A stretch of DNA of 64,000 nt. It comes from an uncultured Lachnospiraceae bacterium. Its GTDB lineage: Bacteria > Bacillota > Clostridia > Lachnospirales > Lachnospiraceae. Location: positions 8,610 through 72,609 of the forward strand of contig CAJTSL010000018.1 in NCBI GenBank assembly GCA_910578845.1, read 5' to 3'. The notes beneath the pieces are model-generated. The model saw nothing but the letters and a program-made list of their open reading frames with translations. It made no database searches and had not been told where the DNA came from. Within the stretch, counting starts at the first letter, position 1. Every line of letters begins with the position of its first letter. Shown here in pieces: positions 1 to 9,489 of the stretch. A program made the translations under genes and the position numbers.

Positions 1-1960
1 CGAATAGCGCGCAATCTTCCCGTAACAGGCTTTCTGCCTCTTCCTGTTTTGCAATCCGCTCCGTTAACCGCTTCTGTCCGTCGTCTGCCAGACAAAAGAC
101 CATCTCCATCGGAACAGGCTCCTCCATAGGCGCAGCCTTTGCCAAGCCGCTCTCCTTACGGATGCTCTCCAGAAGCCGCTCCCTTAGCTGCTCTTCTATG
201 GACGATGCCGTTATTTTCGCCCTTTCGGTTTCTACCAGCGCACGCTCCTTTTCCAGTTTTAACTGCTTAGCCATTTCCTGCTTGTTGCGCAGCCCCTCTT
301 CCGAAACTGTCTTATCCGGCAAAACGGCAGGGTTTGGATGTTCCAGCGAACCGCATACCGGACATGCGCATCCTGCCCGCAGCCCCTGCGCTAAGAGCCC
401 GGCGCGGCAATTATCCAGGTGGCTTTCATAGCGGAGCCGTTCTTCTTCGGCGCTCTGATACGCTTCCTGCGCCTGAGAGAAAACCTCCTGCTTCTTCTCA
501 AAGTCCTTCCGCGCCTTCTTATACGCCGGGATGTCCCGCTGCCTGATCTCCTCAAATGTCTCTTTTAACGCTACAAGCGCCTTTCTCTCCCCTTCTGACT
601 TTGCCAGCTCTACGGCACAGTCTTTGCGTTCCTTGATGGTACTTTCTAATGCCGCCATCTTCTCTTGCAACGCTTTCTCTTCTTTCTTCAGCGCCTCTTC
701 CTTCTCCTGATCGCTTTCTATTTCCTTCTCTAAGGAAGCAGCCTCTAAGAGAAGCCTGTCCCGTTCCTCATATTTCCCAATCTCTCCCTGCAAACGCTCC
801 GCTTTCTTGGCTAACTGCTCCGCTCTTTCTTTCTCCGCCAAAGCCGCTTGCAGGCTCTCCGCCGCCGCTATCAAGTTTAGCGCGGCTGCTTCCTTCTCCC
901 TCTCCTTAGCCGTCATCTGCATAGCGATCGCCTGCACCTCTGCTTCTTCTTTTCGCCATAGGTCATAAACAGGCTTTACTTCCCTGAGCGCCACTTTCTT
1001 ACGGGCAAGCGCAAGCTCTGTCCTCTCCATCTCCTCTTTTTGCCCGTCAAGAGCTTCCTTTTCCCGGACAAACTTCTCTAAGCGGCGCAAGAACTCATTG
1101 TTCATATGGGCATTGCCAAGCTCTCTCTTATTCTCTTCCAGAAGGCGATCCGCCGCCGTGAACGTTTTCTCTCCTTCTGCGTACAGACGCTTATCGACTA
1201 ACAGGATATCCTCCAATAGTTGGAGCATTTCCGCCAAGTTCCATGCGCTGCCACTATTTCGCGCCTTCTCCTGCATGGAGGCAAGCGCCTCTGCAAGCTC
1301 GCCCTCTTCCGGCGAAACCGCATCATTAAAATATTGTATGATGCTCTCCTCAGCCGTCTTCTTCCCGGCAAAGCTCGCATTCCTTCTGTCCTTTAACTGA
1401 TATCCCATGCTCTGGTATGCCGACGTCATGAAGATCGTCCGTAAGATTTTCGTCCGCTCCTCCGTCGAGGCATTCAGCAACGCCCAGAATTCTCCTTGGG
1501 CGATCATCGCAATCTGCTTAAACTGCTTATAATCTATGAGCAGCAACTCCTTTACCGCATGGTTTACTGCCGTTGCCCCCTCGATTGGCGCCTCCCCCTC
1601 CGGATAAAAGACCGCCTTTTCTTTCACGGTCACCATGCCTTTTCCGCGTGCCTTTGGCCTCTCATAGGCAGGCTGCCTATATACATGGTACTTCTTGCCC
1701 TGATGAGAGAAATGAAAATCAACGAAGCTCTCCGCCAAGGGGCTGGCGTATTCGCTGCGCAGATTCTTCGCATCCCGGTATGTACCGCTCGTTTCGCCGT
1801 ACAGCGCAAAACAGATCGCATCGAAAATCGTCGTCTTGCCCGCCCCCGTATCCCCGGAAATCAGAAAAAGGCCTTTGCCCTCAAATTCCTCAAAGTCAAT
1901 TTCCGGCATTTCCTCTGCATATGGGCCTATCGCACTAATGATTAATCTCGTCGGTTTCAT
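1..1960 (-). CDS. sbcC: Exonuclease SbcC (Rad50-like ATPase), 3' end beyond window
   Basis: Large subunit of the SbcCD nuclease, which opens hairpins and trims protein-blocked DNA ends. About 653 N-terminal codons are in the window and the C-terminus lies off the left edge. Near residue 40 is a Walker A P-loop (GDTGAGKTT), then the conserved YGETSGTYRDA-type segment. A long Glu/Lys/Ala-rich coiled coil follows, with a zinc-hook motif CPVCGSLEHP at about residue 532 (near base 362). The ATG at 1958-1960 lies inside the end of sbcD with a 26-nt overlap, so translation is probably coupled. Family assignment is firm. The Walker B and second coiled-coil arm cannot be seen here. Confidence 0.95.
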   Translation of the reverse strand, partial: MKPTRLIISAIGPYAEEMPEIDFEEFEGKGLFLISGDTGAGKTTIFDAICFALYGETSGTYRDAKNLRSEYASPLAESFVDFHFSHQGKKYHVYRQPAYERPKARGKGMVTVKEKAVFYPEGEAPIEGATAVNHAVKELLLIDYKQFKQIAMIAQGEFWALLNASTEERTKILRTIFMTSAYQSMGYQLKDRRNASFAGKKTAEESIIQYFNDAVSPEEGELAEALASMQEKARNSGSAWNLAEMLQLLEDILLVDKRLYAEGEKTFTAADRLLEENKRELGNAHMNNEFLRRLEKFVREKEALDGQKEEMERTELALARKKVALREVKPVYDLWRKEEAEVQAIAMQMTAKEREKEAAALNLIAAAESLQAALAEKERAEQLAKKAERLQGEIGKYEERDRLLLEAASLEKEIESDQEKEEALKKEEKALQEKMAALESTIKERKDCAVELAKSEGERKALVALKETFEEIRQRDIPAYKKARKDFEKKQEVFSQAQEAYQSAEEERLRYESHLDNCRAGLLAQGLRAGCACPVCGSLEHPNPAVLPDKTVSEEGLRNKQEMAKQLKLEKERALVETERAKITASSIEEQLRERLLESIRKESGLAKAAPMEEPVPMEMVFCLADDGQKRLTERIAKQEEAESLLREDCALF

Positions 1961-3104
1961 GAATGACGCCCGCCTCCTTCGCCACTTCTTTCATCATCTG
2001 CATTTCTTCTTCACTAATCTCACATCCATACATCATACGGTAAAAGTCTGACAACAATTCAGGATATGTCCGCTCCTTCATGGCTCCCGCAATATCTATC
2101 TCGCCCATTTCCCTCGTATGGGAATTGTCATAATTTATTTTCATGACATTAGGGTAGTATTGCCGGAAAATAGCCATCACATCATTGACCGGTTCTTCGT
2201 CAGTAAGCGTTACAAAGACATAATCCTCCGGCTCCTGTATATTCTTCTTGTCCAATAATTGCTCCATCTTCCCCTTCAGGTGCCTCATATTACGCCGGCC
2301 TTTTAGTGGCAAAAGCGTGACCGAGACTTCTCCTTTTGCGCCAAGCGTCACGAGCGTCGCGGATTTATCGTTACTTACTTCGCTAAGGGAATATTTCAGA
2401 AGGGAGCCCGCATAACGGATTGTCTCCCTGCCGACTTTCTGCGGGGAATGGATATGCCCAAGCGCCACATAATCAAAACCGTCAAAACAACCGATACCGA
2501 CTTTCTCAACCGTTCCCACGTGCAAAACGGCCGCGCTCTCCGAACCACCCGGCTGCGGTTCTTCGCTTTCTCCCACGACAAACTGATGCGCCACGAGGAT
2601 ATTCCTTTCCTTGGGACTTAGCTGCGCATGAGAAAGCGCCACCCTGACCGCATCGTCATAGGAAGCGATTTTCTCCCCAGGATAGAAATGTTTCACCTGC
2701 GACGCTTTGACAAACGGCAACATATAAATATTCACGGCGCCATATTCGTCCTGGCAGCTTCTCCGGTAAATACTGCCGTCATATTTCGCCGCAATGTGGA
2801 TGTTGTTTTTTTCAAACAGGCTGCTGCCAAAATGCAGCCGCTCATCCGAATCATGATTCCCACTGATGAGAAACGTCTCGGTTCCCTTCTCTGCAAGAGA
2901 ACAAAGGAAGCTGTCAAGCAACCTGACAGCTTCCTCACTAGGCACCGGCTTGTCATAAATATCCCCGGCAAGCAGGAGCGCATCCACGCTCTCCCGCTCT
3001 ATCATCTCTAAGACCTGCCGCAGCATATATGCCTGGTCTTCTATCATCGGAAAATCGTTCACTGTTTTGCCGATATGTAAATCGGATAGGTGTAGTAGTC
3101 TCAT
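1935..3104 (-). CDS. sbcD: Exonuclease SbcD (Mre11-like metallophosphoesterase)
   Basis: Nuclease subunit of SbcCD, 389 residues. It starts MRLLHLSDLHIGK, a classic calcineurin-like motif I (DxH). GDIYD, GNHDSDERL and the later GHIHSPQ motif complete the metal site. A longer reading frame extends upstream, but the ATG at 3104 follows AAGGAGG at ideal spacing and gives the canonical N-terminus. It overlaps the sbcC start by 26 nt and lies 32 nt after the DUF3781 gene, so the three form an operon. The function is well established for the family. Nothing is missing from the catalytic motifs. Confidence 0.96.
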   Translation of the reverse strand: MRLLHLSDLHIGKTVNDFPMIEDQAYMLRQVLEMIERESVDALLLAGDIYDKPVPSEEAVRLLDSFLCSLAEKGTETFLISGNHDSDERLHFGSSLFEKNNIHIAAKYDGSIYRRSCQDEYGAVNIYMLPFVKASQVKHFYPGEKIASYDDAVRVALSHAQLSPKERNILVAHQFVVGESEEPQPGGSESAAVLHVGTVEKVGIGCFDGFDYVALGHIHSPQKVGRETIRYAGSLLKYSLSEVSNDKSATLVTLGAKGEVSVTLLPLKGRRNMRHLKGKMEQLLDKKNIQEPEDYVFVTLTDEEPVNDVMAIFRQYYPNVMKINYDNSHTREMGEIDIAGAMKERTYPELLSDFYRMMYGCEISEEEMQMMKEVAKEAGVIHETDEINH

Positions 3105-3136
3105 GTTGTCCTCCTTGGCATTGTCTATTCCAACTG

Positions 3137-3397
3137 TCAGCATCCCTTTGCCCGGTGGGCCGTGATAATCGTATAACTATAGGCATTGACCGTGATCACA
3201 CAATGATCTACATCTACATACCAGTTTTTCCCCTTCCTTGTTATGATGGCACTTGCAGACAATATCTGCTCTCTGCACCATTTAACAACATCGTCCGTGT
3301 CCAGGGAAAGATTTCTTTTGATCCGTAGAACGCCTAACTCTGTAGTAAGGAGCTGATCCAAATGATACAACAATTCATTTTCGCTGCTCTCTCCCAT
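3137..3397 (-). CDS. DUF3781 family small protein
   Basis: An 86-residue protein matching the DUF3781 pattern: an N-terminal helix, then TTELGVLRIKRNLSLDTDDV, a WC dipeptide, and a C-terminal strand-rich part with ITRKGKNWYV and VNAYSYTIITAH. The function of this family is unknown to me. The ATG follows AAGGAGG, about 10 nt away. It is the first gene of an apparent operon with sbcD and sbcC, but these small proteins also occur alone, so a DNA-repair role is only an idea from position. No signal peptide or membrane segment is visible. Confidence 0.85.
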   Translation of the reverse strand: MGESSENELLYHLDQLLTTELGVLRIKRNLSLDTDDVVKWCREQILSASAIITRKGKNWYVDVDHCVITVNAYSYTIITAHRAKGC

Positions 3398-3569
3398 TTT
3401 ATGCCCGCCTCCTTTTTATATCCCTAATACATTATTCACCGATTGTCCCTGCTTCGTTCAAAGCCCGCCTCCACGAACAGGCTTCCATCCAGCCAAGCCA
3501 ATCCATGGTTTTCAGCAATGCAGCATTCGCAATAATGCTTTACAGGAAAAGATGGAATTATTCCCGTTT

Positions 3570-4319
3570 TTATTCGCAATAGATTTCCATGAGAAGTTTC
3601 CTCTCCTCCCGCCCCAGTTTATATTCGTTTTGGAAAAATGTATCATAATCGCCATATCGGTCTTTGATCGCATCAATCGCCAGCCGGATAAAATCTTCCC
3701 GGACGCCCAGCAACGGTTCGCACATCCGCTGATACTCTGGAGGGATGTGCAATTGTCCGGCTAAGTCAAGGCCTGCCTGCTTTAAGTATTGGTTTGATAG
3801 CAAATACTCTTTCACCGCATCCTCTTCCTCCATGCCAAGCGCCATCATGATTAAGAACCCTGCAACGCCTGTCCTATCCTTTCCCGCGGTGCAATGGAAA
3901 TAAATATGCCCGTCATTTTGCATAAGAAGGGCAAACAGCCTTCTATATGCCGGATTGTCAAACGGCATGGTCCGGTACCCCTCTTTTAAATATGCAAGGA
4001 TAAACCGGAACTGCGATGCGTCTAACCCCTTCTTCATGATCTTTTCAAAATCAAACCCGTTTTCATCATGCTCTTTTACTTGCAATGCACTAATCTGTTC
4101 ATAAGCGGCTACCGGGAACTGATAATCTTTCGCCATTTGAGCCTCTTTTGCATCACGGAAATCAAGAATATGCCGGATCGCCAATACATCCTCAAAGTAA
4201 TCCGCGTCCTCCTTAGTCATACTGTCTAATGCGCCTCCACGGAATATCTTATTCTTCTTCATCACTTTACCATCCCGGTTCTGATAGCCGCTAATGTCCC
4301 TGAAATTAGGTATGTTCAT
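3570..4319 (-). CDS. Tyrosine/dual-specificity protein phosphatase (IphP/Y_phosphatase3 type)
   Basis: A cytoplasmic protein of 249 residues with the signature HCTAGKDRTG. Its nucleophilic Cys is at about residue 143, followed by the phosphate-binding loop and Arg. The N-terminus NFRDISGYQNRDGK and the RGGALDSMT segment are typical of bacterial Y_phosphatase3 proteins, and a DFRD general-acid-like motif lies near residue 70. Substrates could be phosphotyrosine or phosphoinositides. I chose the ATG at 4319, preceded by GGGAG at 6 nt, over the ATG at 4331, which has no good ribosome site. It lies alone between the MATE gene and DUF3781, with about 170 nt of featureless DNA downstream. Confidence 0.88.
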   Translation of the reverse strand: MNIPNFRDISGYQNRDGKVMKKNKIFRGGALDSMTKEDADYFEDVLAIRHILDFRDAKEAQMAKDYQFPVAAYEQISALQVKEHDENGFDFEKIMKKGLDASQFRFILAYLKEGYRTMPFDNPAYRRLFALLMQNDGHIYFHCTAGKDRTGVAGFLIMMALGMEEEDAVKEYLLSNQYLKQAGLDLAGQLHIPPEYQRMCEPLLGVREDFIRLAIDAIKDRYGDYDTFFQNEYKLGREERKLLMEIYCE

Positions 4320-4390
4320 CTTTGCTCCCATCCGCCCGTTTTAGCAGGCACTCCATCCTATGGTTAAAAATCCTTAATTTTCAACCTTTC

Positions 4391-5776
4391 CTATGCTTTC
4401 TTTTCTTCAAACCCATGCACCCAATCGGAGCGCAAATAATAGATAAGATAAATCACCGAACTAATAGTCCATGTCAACGGATACGCCCAATAAATATACC
4501 GGATGTCCCCGGTAAAATGCATCACAAGCCCAATATAGGAAATCCGCAGCACGCACCAAATGGACAACATAATGACCATCGGCACAAACGCTTTGCCCGC
4601 ACCACGGCAAACTGCCGCAATGGAATGGGAAAATGCCAATAAGAAATAAAAGAGGGCGACCGTGCGCGCCTGCTGCACGCCAAATCCCAGAACGCCAGGG
4701 GTATTATCAAACATGCCGACAAACTGCGGTGCAAACAGATAATAGAATACGCCAGTCAGCTCGGCAAGAATGACCGCGGCAAGGATGCAGAAACGCGCAC
4801 CCTTTTTCGCACGCTCATATTGCCGCGCACCCAGGTTCTGACTGATAAACGTCGTACTTGCCATATTAAAGCTCGTAATCGGCAGGAACGCGAAACCTTC
4901 GATCTTCGCATGGGTACCATAAGCCGCCATTGCGAATTTACCAAAAGAGTTGATTTGCGACTGCACAATGACATTGGCAAAAGCAATCACCGAATTCTGC
5001 ACACCGGAAGGCAGTCCGTAACGTACAATTTCTATCAGCGTGTCCTTATGAAAACGGATTTTCCGTATTTCCACGGTGAAAATATTGCCTTTGCGCAACA
5101 AATGGAGCATACAGAGGACAACGCTTGCCGCCTGGGATATCACAGTCGCCACTGCCGCTGCCCAGACGCCCCAATGAAAGCCGGCGATGAACAACAGATC
5201 TAAGGCAATATTGAGAATAGAAGAGAAAATCAGATAATACAGCGGGCGCTTACTGTCGCCTAATGCGTTCATGACGCTGCGGCAGATATTATACATGACC
5301 ATAGCAAGCGCGCCCATGAAATAATAACGGAAATATTCAACCGCCTCCGGCATAACTTCAGGATCGGTTTGCATCCATACCAAAAAAGTAGGTGTAAACG
5401 CAACGCCTACTATCGTCAAAATGACACCGCTGGCAATGCCAAACGCCATCATCGTATGTACCGCTCTTGACACCTGCACTTCATCGCTTGCGCCAAAATA
5501 GCGGGATATCACAACGCCGCCGCCCATCGCCGTCCCCATGAAGAAACTGATGAGCAAGAAAATCAGCGTCCCGGAAGAGGTGACCGCCGCAAGCGCATTC
5601 GTCCCCAAATGCCTTCCGACAATGAACGCATCCGCTGTATTATATAACTGTTGGAAAACCTGGCTTAAGAAAATCGGCAGCGCAAAACTAAGCATCAGGG
5701 AATAAATATTCCCTGATGTCATATCTCTCACATGTGATTCCTGTTTTGCCGCAGCCTTTGAATGTACTTGCTGCAT
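4391..5776 (-). CDS. MATE family multidrug/sodium antiporter
   Basis: An integral membrane exporter of about 461 residues with some 12 hydrophobic segments in two MatE halves. The N-terminal IYSLMLSFALPIFLSQ and QLYNTADAFIVGRHLG, and the second-half FGKFAMAAYGTHAKIEG, are hallmark MATE signatures. The likely role is drug or metabolite export driven by Na+ or H+; the substrate cannot be told. Two in-frame ATGs exist. The one at 5788 lies 1 nt from AAAGG, so the one at 5776 is preferred. A short hairpin without a U-tract (5801-5824) separates it from upp upstream. Confidence 0.9.
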   Translation of the reverse strand: MQQVHSKAAAKQESHVRDMTSGNIYSLMLSFALPIFLSQVFQQLYNTADAFIVGRHLGTNALAAVTSSGTLIFLLISFFMGTAMGGGVVISRYFGASDEVQVSRAVHTMMAFGIASGVILTIVGVAFTPTFLVWMQTDPEVMPEAVEYFRYYFMGALAMVMYNICRSVMNALGDSKRPLYYLIFSSILNIALDLLFIAGFHWGVWAAAVATVISQAASVVLCMLHLLRKGNIFTVEIRKIRFHKDTLIEIVRYGLPSGVQNSVIAFANVIVQSQINSFGKFAMAAYGTHAKIEGFAFLPITSFNMASTTFISQNLGARQYERAKKGARFCILAAVILAELTGVFYYLFAPQFVGMFDNTPGVLGFGVQQARTVALFYFLLAFSHSIAAVCRGAGKAFVPMVIMLSIWCVLRISYIGLVMHFTGDIRYIYWAYPLTWTISSVIYLIYYLRSDWVHGFEEKKA

Positions 5777-5832
5777 AATAATAACCATGCCTTTCTGTTT
5801 GCCTGCATACTTTAAGCGGCAGGCATAATCAT

Positions 5833-6462
5833 TTATTTGGTCCCGAATATCCTATCCCCAGCGTCCCCAAGCCCGGGAACGATATAGCCATGATCGTTTA
5901 ATTTTTCATCCAATGCGCCAATATATAAATCGACATCTGGATGCGCTTCCTGCATTTTGGCAACTCCTTCTGGCGCTGCAATAATGCACATAAAGTGGAT
6001 CTTTTTACATCCTTTTTCTTTTAACATGCGGATTGCCGCCACCGAAGAACCCCCGGTAGCAAGCATCGGGTCTACCACGAAAACCTCCCTCTCATCACAG
6101 TCCGCCGGCAGCTTACAATAATATTCCACTGGCTCTAATGTCTCCGGATCGCGGTATAATCCGATATGCCCGACTTTCGCAGCCGGTATCAGCTCTAACA
6201 CGCCGTCTACCATGCCAAGGCCCGCGCGCAGGATGGGTATGACAGCCATCTTCTTGCCACTTAATTCTTTAACCATTGTCTTACAGATTGGCGTTGTAAT
6301 TTCCACATCCGCAAGCGGCAGTTCTCTTGTCGCTTCATAACAGATCAACATCGCTATTTCTTTTATCGTCTGGCGGAAATCCTTTGTTCCCGTCTCTGTC
6401 CGTCTAATATAGCCAATCTTATGCTGTATCAAAGGGTGTTCCATGATTAACGTTTTTGCCAT
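5833..6462 (-). CDS. upp: Uracil phosphoribosyltransferase
   Basis: Converts uracil and PRPP to UMP in pyrimidine salvage. The protein has 209 residues, the usual family length, when started at the ATG at 6462, which follows GGAGG at 8 nt. The frame stays open for 36 codons upstream, but that extension is not conserved in type. The PRPP-binding motif VVDPMLATGGSS, the PILRAGLGM segment and the uracil-binding C-terminus GYIVPGLGDAGDR are all present. It is divergent from the DHH gene and is followed by a MATE exporter on the same strand. Confidence 0.97.
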   Translation of the reverse strand: MAKTLIMEHPLIQHKIGYIRRTETGTKDFRQTIKEIAMLICYEATRELPLADVEITTPICKTMVKELSGKKMAVIPILRAGLGMVDGVLELIPAAKVGHIGLYRDPETLEPVEYYCKLPADCDEREVFVVDPMLATGGSSVAAIRMLKEKGCKKIHFMCIIAAPEGVAKMQEAHPDVDLYIGALDEKLNDHGYIVPGLGDAGDRIFGTK

Positions 6463-6636
6463 AAATGTATCCTCCACTGTTTCATCCATTACCACAAGCT
6501 TCCCCGGGATATCCCAGATCATCGCTTCACTGGCCCGGTCACGAAGAATGCCAAAAGGCGCTTTTGACATCCGAATCCTTTAATAAAATAATAGGTAAAA
6601 TTACGAAGAAAGTCAAGCGGGAGCCATTTTAACTTC

Positions 6637-6665
6637 TTGAAAATCTCCGTACTTTATTTTATAAT
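6637..6665 (+). promoter_or_regulatory. Sigma-A promoter for the DHH phosphoesterase
   Basis: TTGAAA at 6637-6642 and TATAAT at 6660-6665 with a 17-nt spacer, about 55 nt upstream of the ATG at 6720. Reads rightward away from upp. Confidence 0.75.
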
Positions 6666-6719
6666 TTTGATAAGCTTTTTTTCAAAAAAGCCATTACACT
6701 AAGCAAAGGAGAATTCATT

Positions 6720-7637
6720 ATGAGATTAGTTACCCGTTCCGATTTTGACGGATTGGCATGCGGTGCCCTATTAAAAGAAGTCGGTCTGATTGACAGTTGG
6801 AAATTCGCCCATCCCAAGGATTTACAGGATGGTCTTGTAGAAATTACAGAAAACGATGTGCTGGCCAACGTGCCTTTTGTAGAAGGCTGTGGCCTTTGGT
6901 TTGATCATCATTCCAGTGAGCATGAAAGAAACCAGTTAGCCGGCAAGTATAAAGGCGAAAGCCGTATCACGCCTTCCTGTGCGCGCATTATCTATGAATA
7001 TTACGGCGGGAAAGAACGCTTCTCCCACTTCGACGAAATGATGGTTGCCGTCGATAAAGTTGATTCCGGGAACTTAACAATTGATGAGATCCAGAACCCT
7101 ACCGGTTGGATTTTAATCGGTTTCCTGATGGATCCCAGGACCGGCCTCGGCAGGTGGCGCAATTTCACCATCTCAAACTATCAGTTAATGGAGAATCTGA
7201 TGGAATGCTGCCGCACCATGAGCACGGAAGAAATCCTTGCCTTGCCGGATGTCCAAGAGCGGATTGCGATTTACCATGAGCAAGATGCCAAATTCAAAGA
7301 AATGGTACTGGCACATACCCGTGTGGAAAAAGATGTCATCATCTCCGATTTACGCGGCGTTGACCCGATTTATTCCGGCAACCGTTTCCTCATTTATAGT
7401 ATGTACCCTGAGCAGAACATCTCCGTCTGGATTGTAAACGGCAAAGGTGGACTTGGCTGTTCCGCTGCTGTCGGCTACAGCGTATTGAACAGGACATCCA
7501 ACGTCAATGTCGGAAGCTTGATGCTAAAATATGGCGGTGGCGGACATAAAGCCGTCGGAACCTGTCAGTTCAGCGATGAGACGATGGAAGAGCAGCTTCC
7601 AAAACTGCTAGATGAAATAATCAATTATAAAGAATAA
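6720..7637 (+). CDS. DHH family phosphoesterase (exopolyphosphatase-like)
   Basis: A soluble enzyme of 305 residues. The N-terminus VTRSDFDGLACGAL is the DHH motif I, and DHHSSEH at residues 62-68 is the name-giving metal motif. The C-terminal GGGGHKAVGTCQF near residue 275 is the DHHA1 substrate-binding motif. Relatives cleave short oligoribonucleotides, cyclic dinucleotide products or polyphosphate; which applies here is not evident. The ATG follows AAAGGAG at 8 nt and has its own promoter. It is the only plus-strand gene in the first 21 kb and ends at a strong hairpin. Confidence 0.88.
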   Translation: MRLVTRSDFDGLACGALLKEVGLIDSWKFAHPKDLQDGLVEITENDVLANVPFVEGCGLWFDHHSSEHERNQLAGKYKGESRITPSCARIIYEYYGGKERFSHFDEMMVAVDKVDSGNLTIDEIQNPTGWILIGFLMDPRTGLGRWRNFTISNYQLMENLMECCRTMSTEEILALPDVQERIAIYHEQDAKFKEMVLAHTRVEKDVIISDLRGVDPIYSGNRFLIYSMYPEQNISVWIVNGKGGLGCSAAVGYSVLNRTSNVNVGSLMLKYGGGGHKAVGTCQFSDETMEEQLPKLLDEIINYKE

Positions 7638-7651
7638 CATTACATAGAAAT

Positions 7652-7690
7652 CCCCCCGCCGTATTGTATATGGAAATACGGGCGGGGGGG
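7652..7690. terminator. Strong GC-rich hairpin between convergent genes
   Basis: An inverted repeat of about 14 bp (CCCCCCGCCGTATT pairing with AATACGGGCGGGGGG, near-perfect) begins 15 nt after the DHH stop. The Rpn-like gene ends on the opposite strand about 60 nt away. There is no long U-tract, so efficiency is uncertain. Confidence 0.65.
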
Positions 7691-7751
7691 GTAGGATGAA
7701 AAATCAATCTCCGCATCGTTAAGTCTAGCATGCCTACGATCTTCATACAAG

Positions 7752-8615
7752 CTATCTGACCTGGCTCCCAAACCTTGCAAGATACTCCTGCGCTGTCTGC
7801 CTGGATATGCCCAGCTTGCTTTGCAACCTTTCGAGTATGCCTTGCTCAGGAATTCCAAACTCATATCCGGTTTCAATAATCTCCTCAGCCCGGCCTTCTA
7901 ACTTGCCTTTTTCTATGCCTTTTTCTATGCCTTTTTCTATGCCTTTTTCTATGCCTTTTTCAATATTCTCCTGATCACGCATCAGCAATGTCATATATTC
8001 GTGCCTCCATTCCCTGTTCTTCCTTGCCTCATTTACGGCTTCTTTCAGCCTCCGCACAAAGACATCCTCCGATTCCTTTCCCGCCACATAGTCTAGAAAT
8101 GCTTTTAACTCGTTGCTTACGTCTTCCTGCCTTCCTGTAGCATTGAGAAAAATCTTCACCGCTCCATCCCCTAGCCTGACAGCAGTATCTTCCTTACAAA
8201 TGTTCTCAAAAGTATAGATATGCCTTCCTCTACCAAAAATATCAAACGGGCAGATAAAGATAACGTAACTGGGACTTAGCTTTTTATAATACTGCCCTTT
8301 ATCAATCATCTGTAAGTCTATCATACTCTGATAATAACGGCTTCTTTTGGGTAGTTCTTTCGTATCGCTCACTTGTATCTCGATATCGTAGACTGTCCCT
8401 TTCCCGTCCCTCACATATACATCGAGCCTCACGCTCTTGGCATCCACATCCGGTCTGATGCTTTTTTGTGTCTCCGGGTATTCGATATGATCTATGTCCA
8501 GATCCGGCAAAATTCTTTGCAGCAATTCCTGGCATAGACTTGCATCCTGCATGACTTTCCCAAACATGAAATCATTGGCTATCCCTAAATTATCCCATAT
8601 AACATTAAATTCCAT
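7752..8615 (-). CDS. Rpn/PD-(D/E)XK family transposase-like nuclease
   Basis: About 287 residues. The N-terminus (IANDFMFGKVMQD) and the core RLDVYVRDGKG followed by YDIEIQV fit the Rpn (recombination-promoting nuclease) PD-(D/E)XK fold, with Asp and Glu-x-Gln in catalytic positions. The region SRYYQSMIDLQ is also typical. Near the C-terminus lies a run of five IEKG tetrapeptides, encoded by nearly identical 12-bp units at about 7905-7962, a slippage-prone tract common in this family. I prefer the ATG at 8615 (GGAG at 6 nt) over 8627. Such genes are often multicopy and mobile, and their biological role is unclear. Confidence 0.85.
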   Translation of the reverse strand: MEFNVIWDNLGIANDFMFGKVMQDASLCQELLQRILPDLDIDHIEYPETQKSIRPDVDAKSVRLDVYVRDGKGTVYDIEIQVSDTKELPKRSRYYQSMIDLQMIDKGQYYKKLSPSYVIFICPFDIFGRGRHIYTFENICKEDTAVRLGDGAVKIFLNATGRQEDVSNELKAFLDYVAGKESEDVFVRRLKEAVNEARKNREWRHEYMTLLMRDQENIEKGIEKGIEKGIEKGIEKGKLEGRAEEIIETGYEFGIPEQGILERLQSKLGISRQTAQEYLARFGSQVR

Positions 8616-8814
8616 CTGTTTCTCCATCTCTTCAATTGGGCATCCGTATTTCCCAATAATCCCTTATTCTTGCTCAACTTGCGAATTTGGACGCAAGCAC
8701 AAATTTCGGATTGAAAATCAATGCATTAGTATGATTACTATAAGTATATTATACAAAGACATCCTGAAAAATACAATAAATATATGGCAGGTTACCACTC
8801 TTATACCCATATTC

Positions 8815-9456
8815 TCATTCTGTAAATTCTTTCAATTCTTCCAAAAATTCTTGATAATCCTCATCCGACCAGTAAAATGTCAGCTCTTCCTCCGTCGGCT
8901 CCCAGCCAGTCGTTTCCATGAAATGTTTCCCGACATCATATCCCAATCTGATCAGTACACACTCTGCAAACTCTCTAAAGAACATGCCAATGCCCGTAAT
9001 GATATTGCCACTTTCTACAACAGGACGGTGGATAAAATGTGACTTATCGACAAATGGGAAAACATCCGCCATCTGCATGAAAAATCCCGCCGTGAAGTCT
9101 TTATTTTCTAACAAGCCTGCCTTTGCCAGTAATATCGGCGCAGAAGAAATCGCCGCAATAATTGTCTCTGCTTCCTTGCCCTTACGCAGAAAAGCAATCA
9201 GCTTCTCGTCATATAATGCGGGCAGTGGAAAAACAGTTCCCGGGAGAATGACACATGCATAATCCGCCAGGTTTACTTCCTCCACCGTTTTATCCGGCAT
9301 AATAGAAAAGCCTTCCTCACTGGCATAAAGCTTTTTTTCACTAGCGATAATCTCTATTTTCTCCCCAAACCAAATCGTCAGACAGGAAGTCAGGCAAGTA
9401 ATCTCCTGTAAAGAAAAGTCCTGATAAATAAGCACCCCATATTTTTTCTGTTCCAT
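8815..9456 (-). CDS. DJ-1/PfpI family protein (class I glutamine amidotransferase-like)
   Basis: A soluble protein of 213 residues with the DJ-1/PfpI pattern: an N-terminal strand YGVLIYQDFSLQEI, a middle LADYACVILPGT and a nucleophile-elbow region. At the elbow, where many members have a catalytic Cys (xCxGxxxLA), this one reads ISSAPILLAKAG, with Ser in place of Cys near residue 105. It may therefore bind a ligand or act as a regulator rather than a protease, deglycase or amidotransferase. The ATG follows AGGAGAGGGG. Upstream is addA on the same strand, and the 187 nt downstream hold nothing recognisable. Confidence 0.75.
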   Translation of the reverse strand: MEQKKYGVLIYQDFSLQEITCLTSCLTIWFGEKIEIIASEKKLYASEEGFSIMPDKTVEEVNLADYACVILPGTVFPLPALYDEKLIAFLRKGKEAETIIAAISSAPILLAKAGLLENKDFTAGFFMQMADVFPFVDKSHFIHRPVVESGNIITGIGMFFREFAECVLIRLGYDVGKHFMETTGWEPTEEELTFYWSDEDYQEFLEELKEFTE

Positions 9457-9489
9457 ATGTCCCCTCTCCTTCTCGCAAATCGTACAAGC

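Noticed and set aside
649..1380. Plus-strand and minus-strand open frames across the sbcC region
   Set aside because: They are Ser/Pro/Arg-rich shadow frames of the real sbcC coding strand.
3398..3569. A hidden small gene between DUF3781 and the phosphatase
   Set aside because: No start codon with a ribosome site and no recognisable product on either strand.
5801..5824. Terminator between upp and the MATE exporter
   Set aside because: The hairpin is only 6 bp with a long loop and has no U-tract on the transcribed strand.
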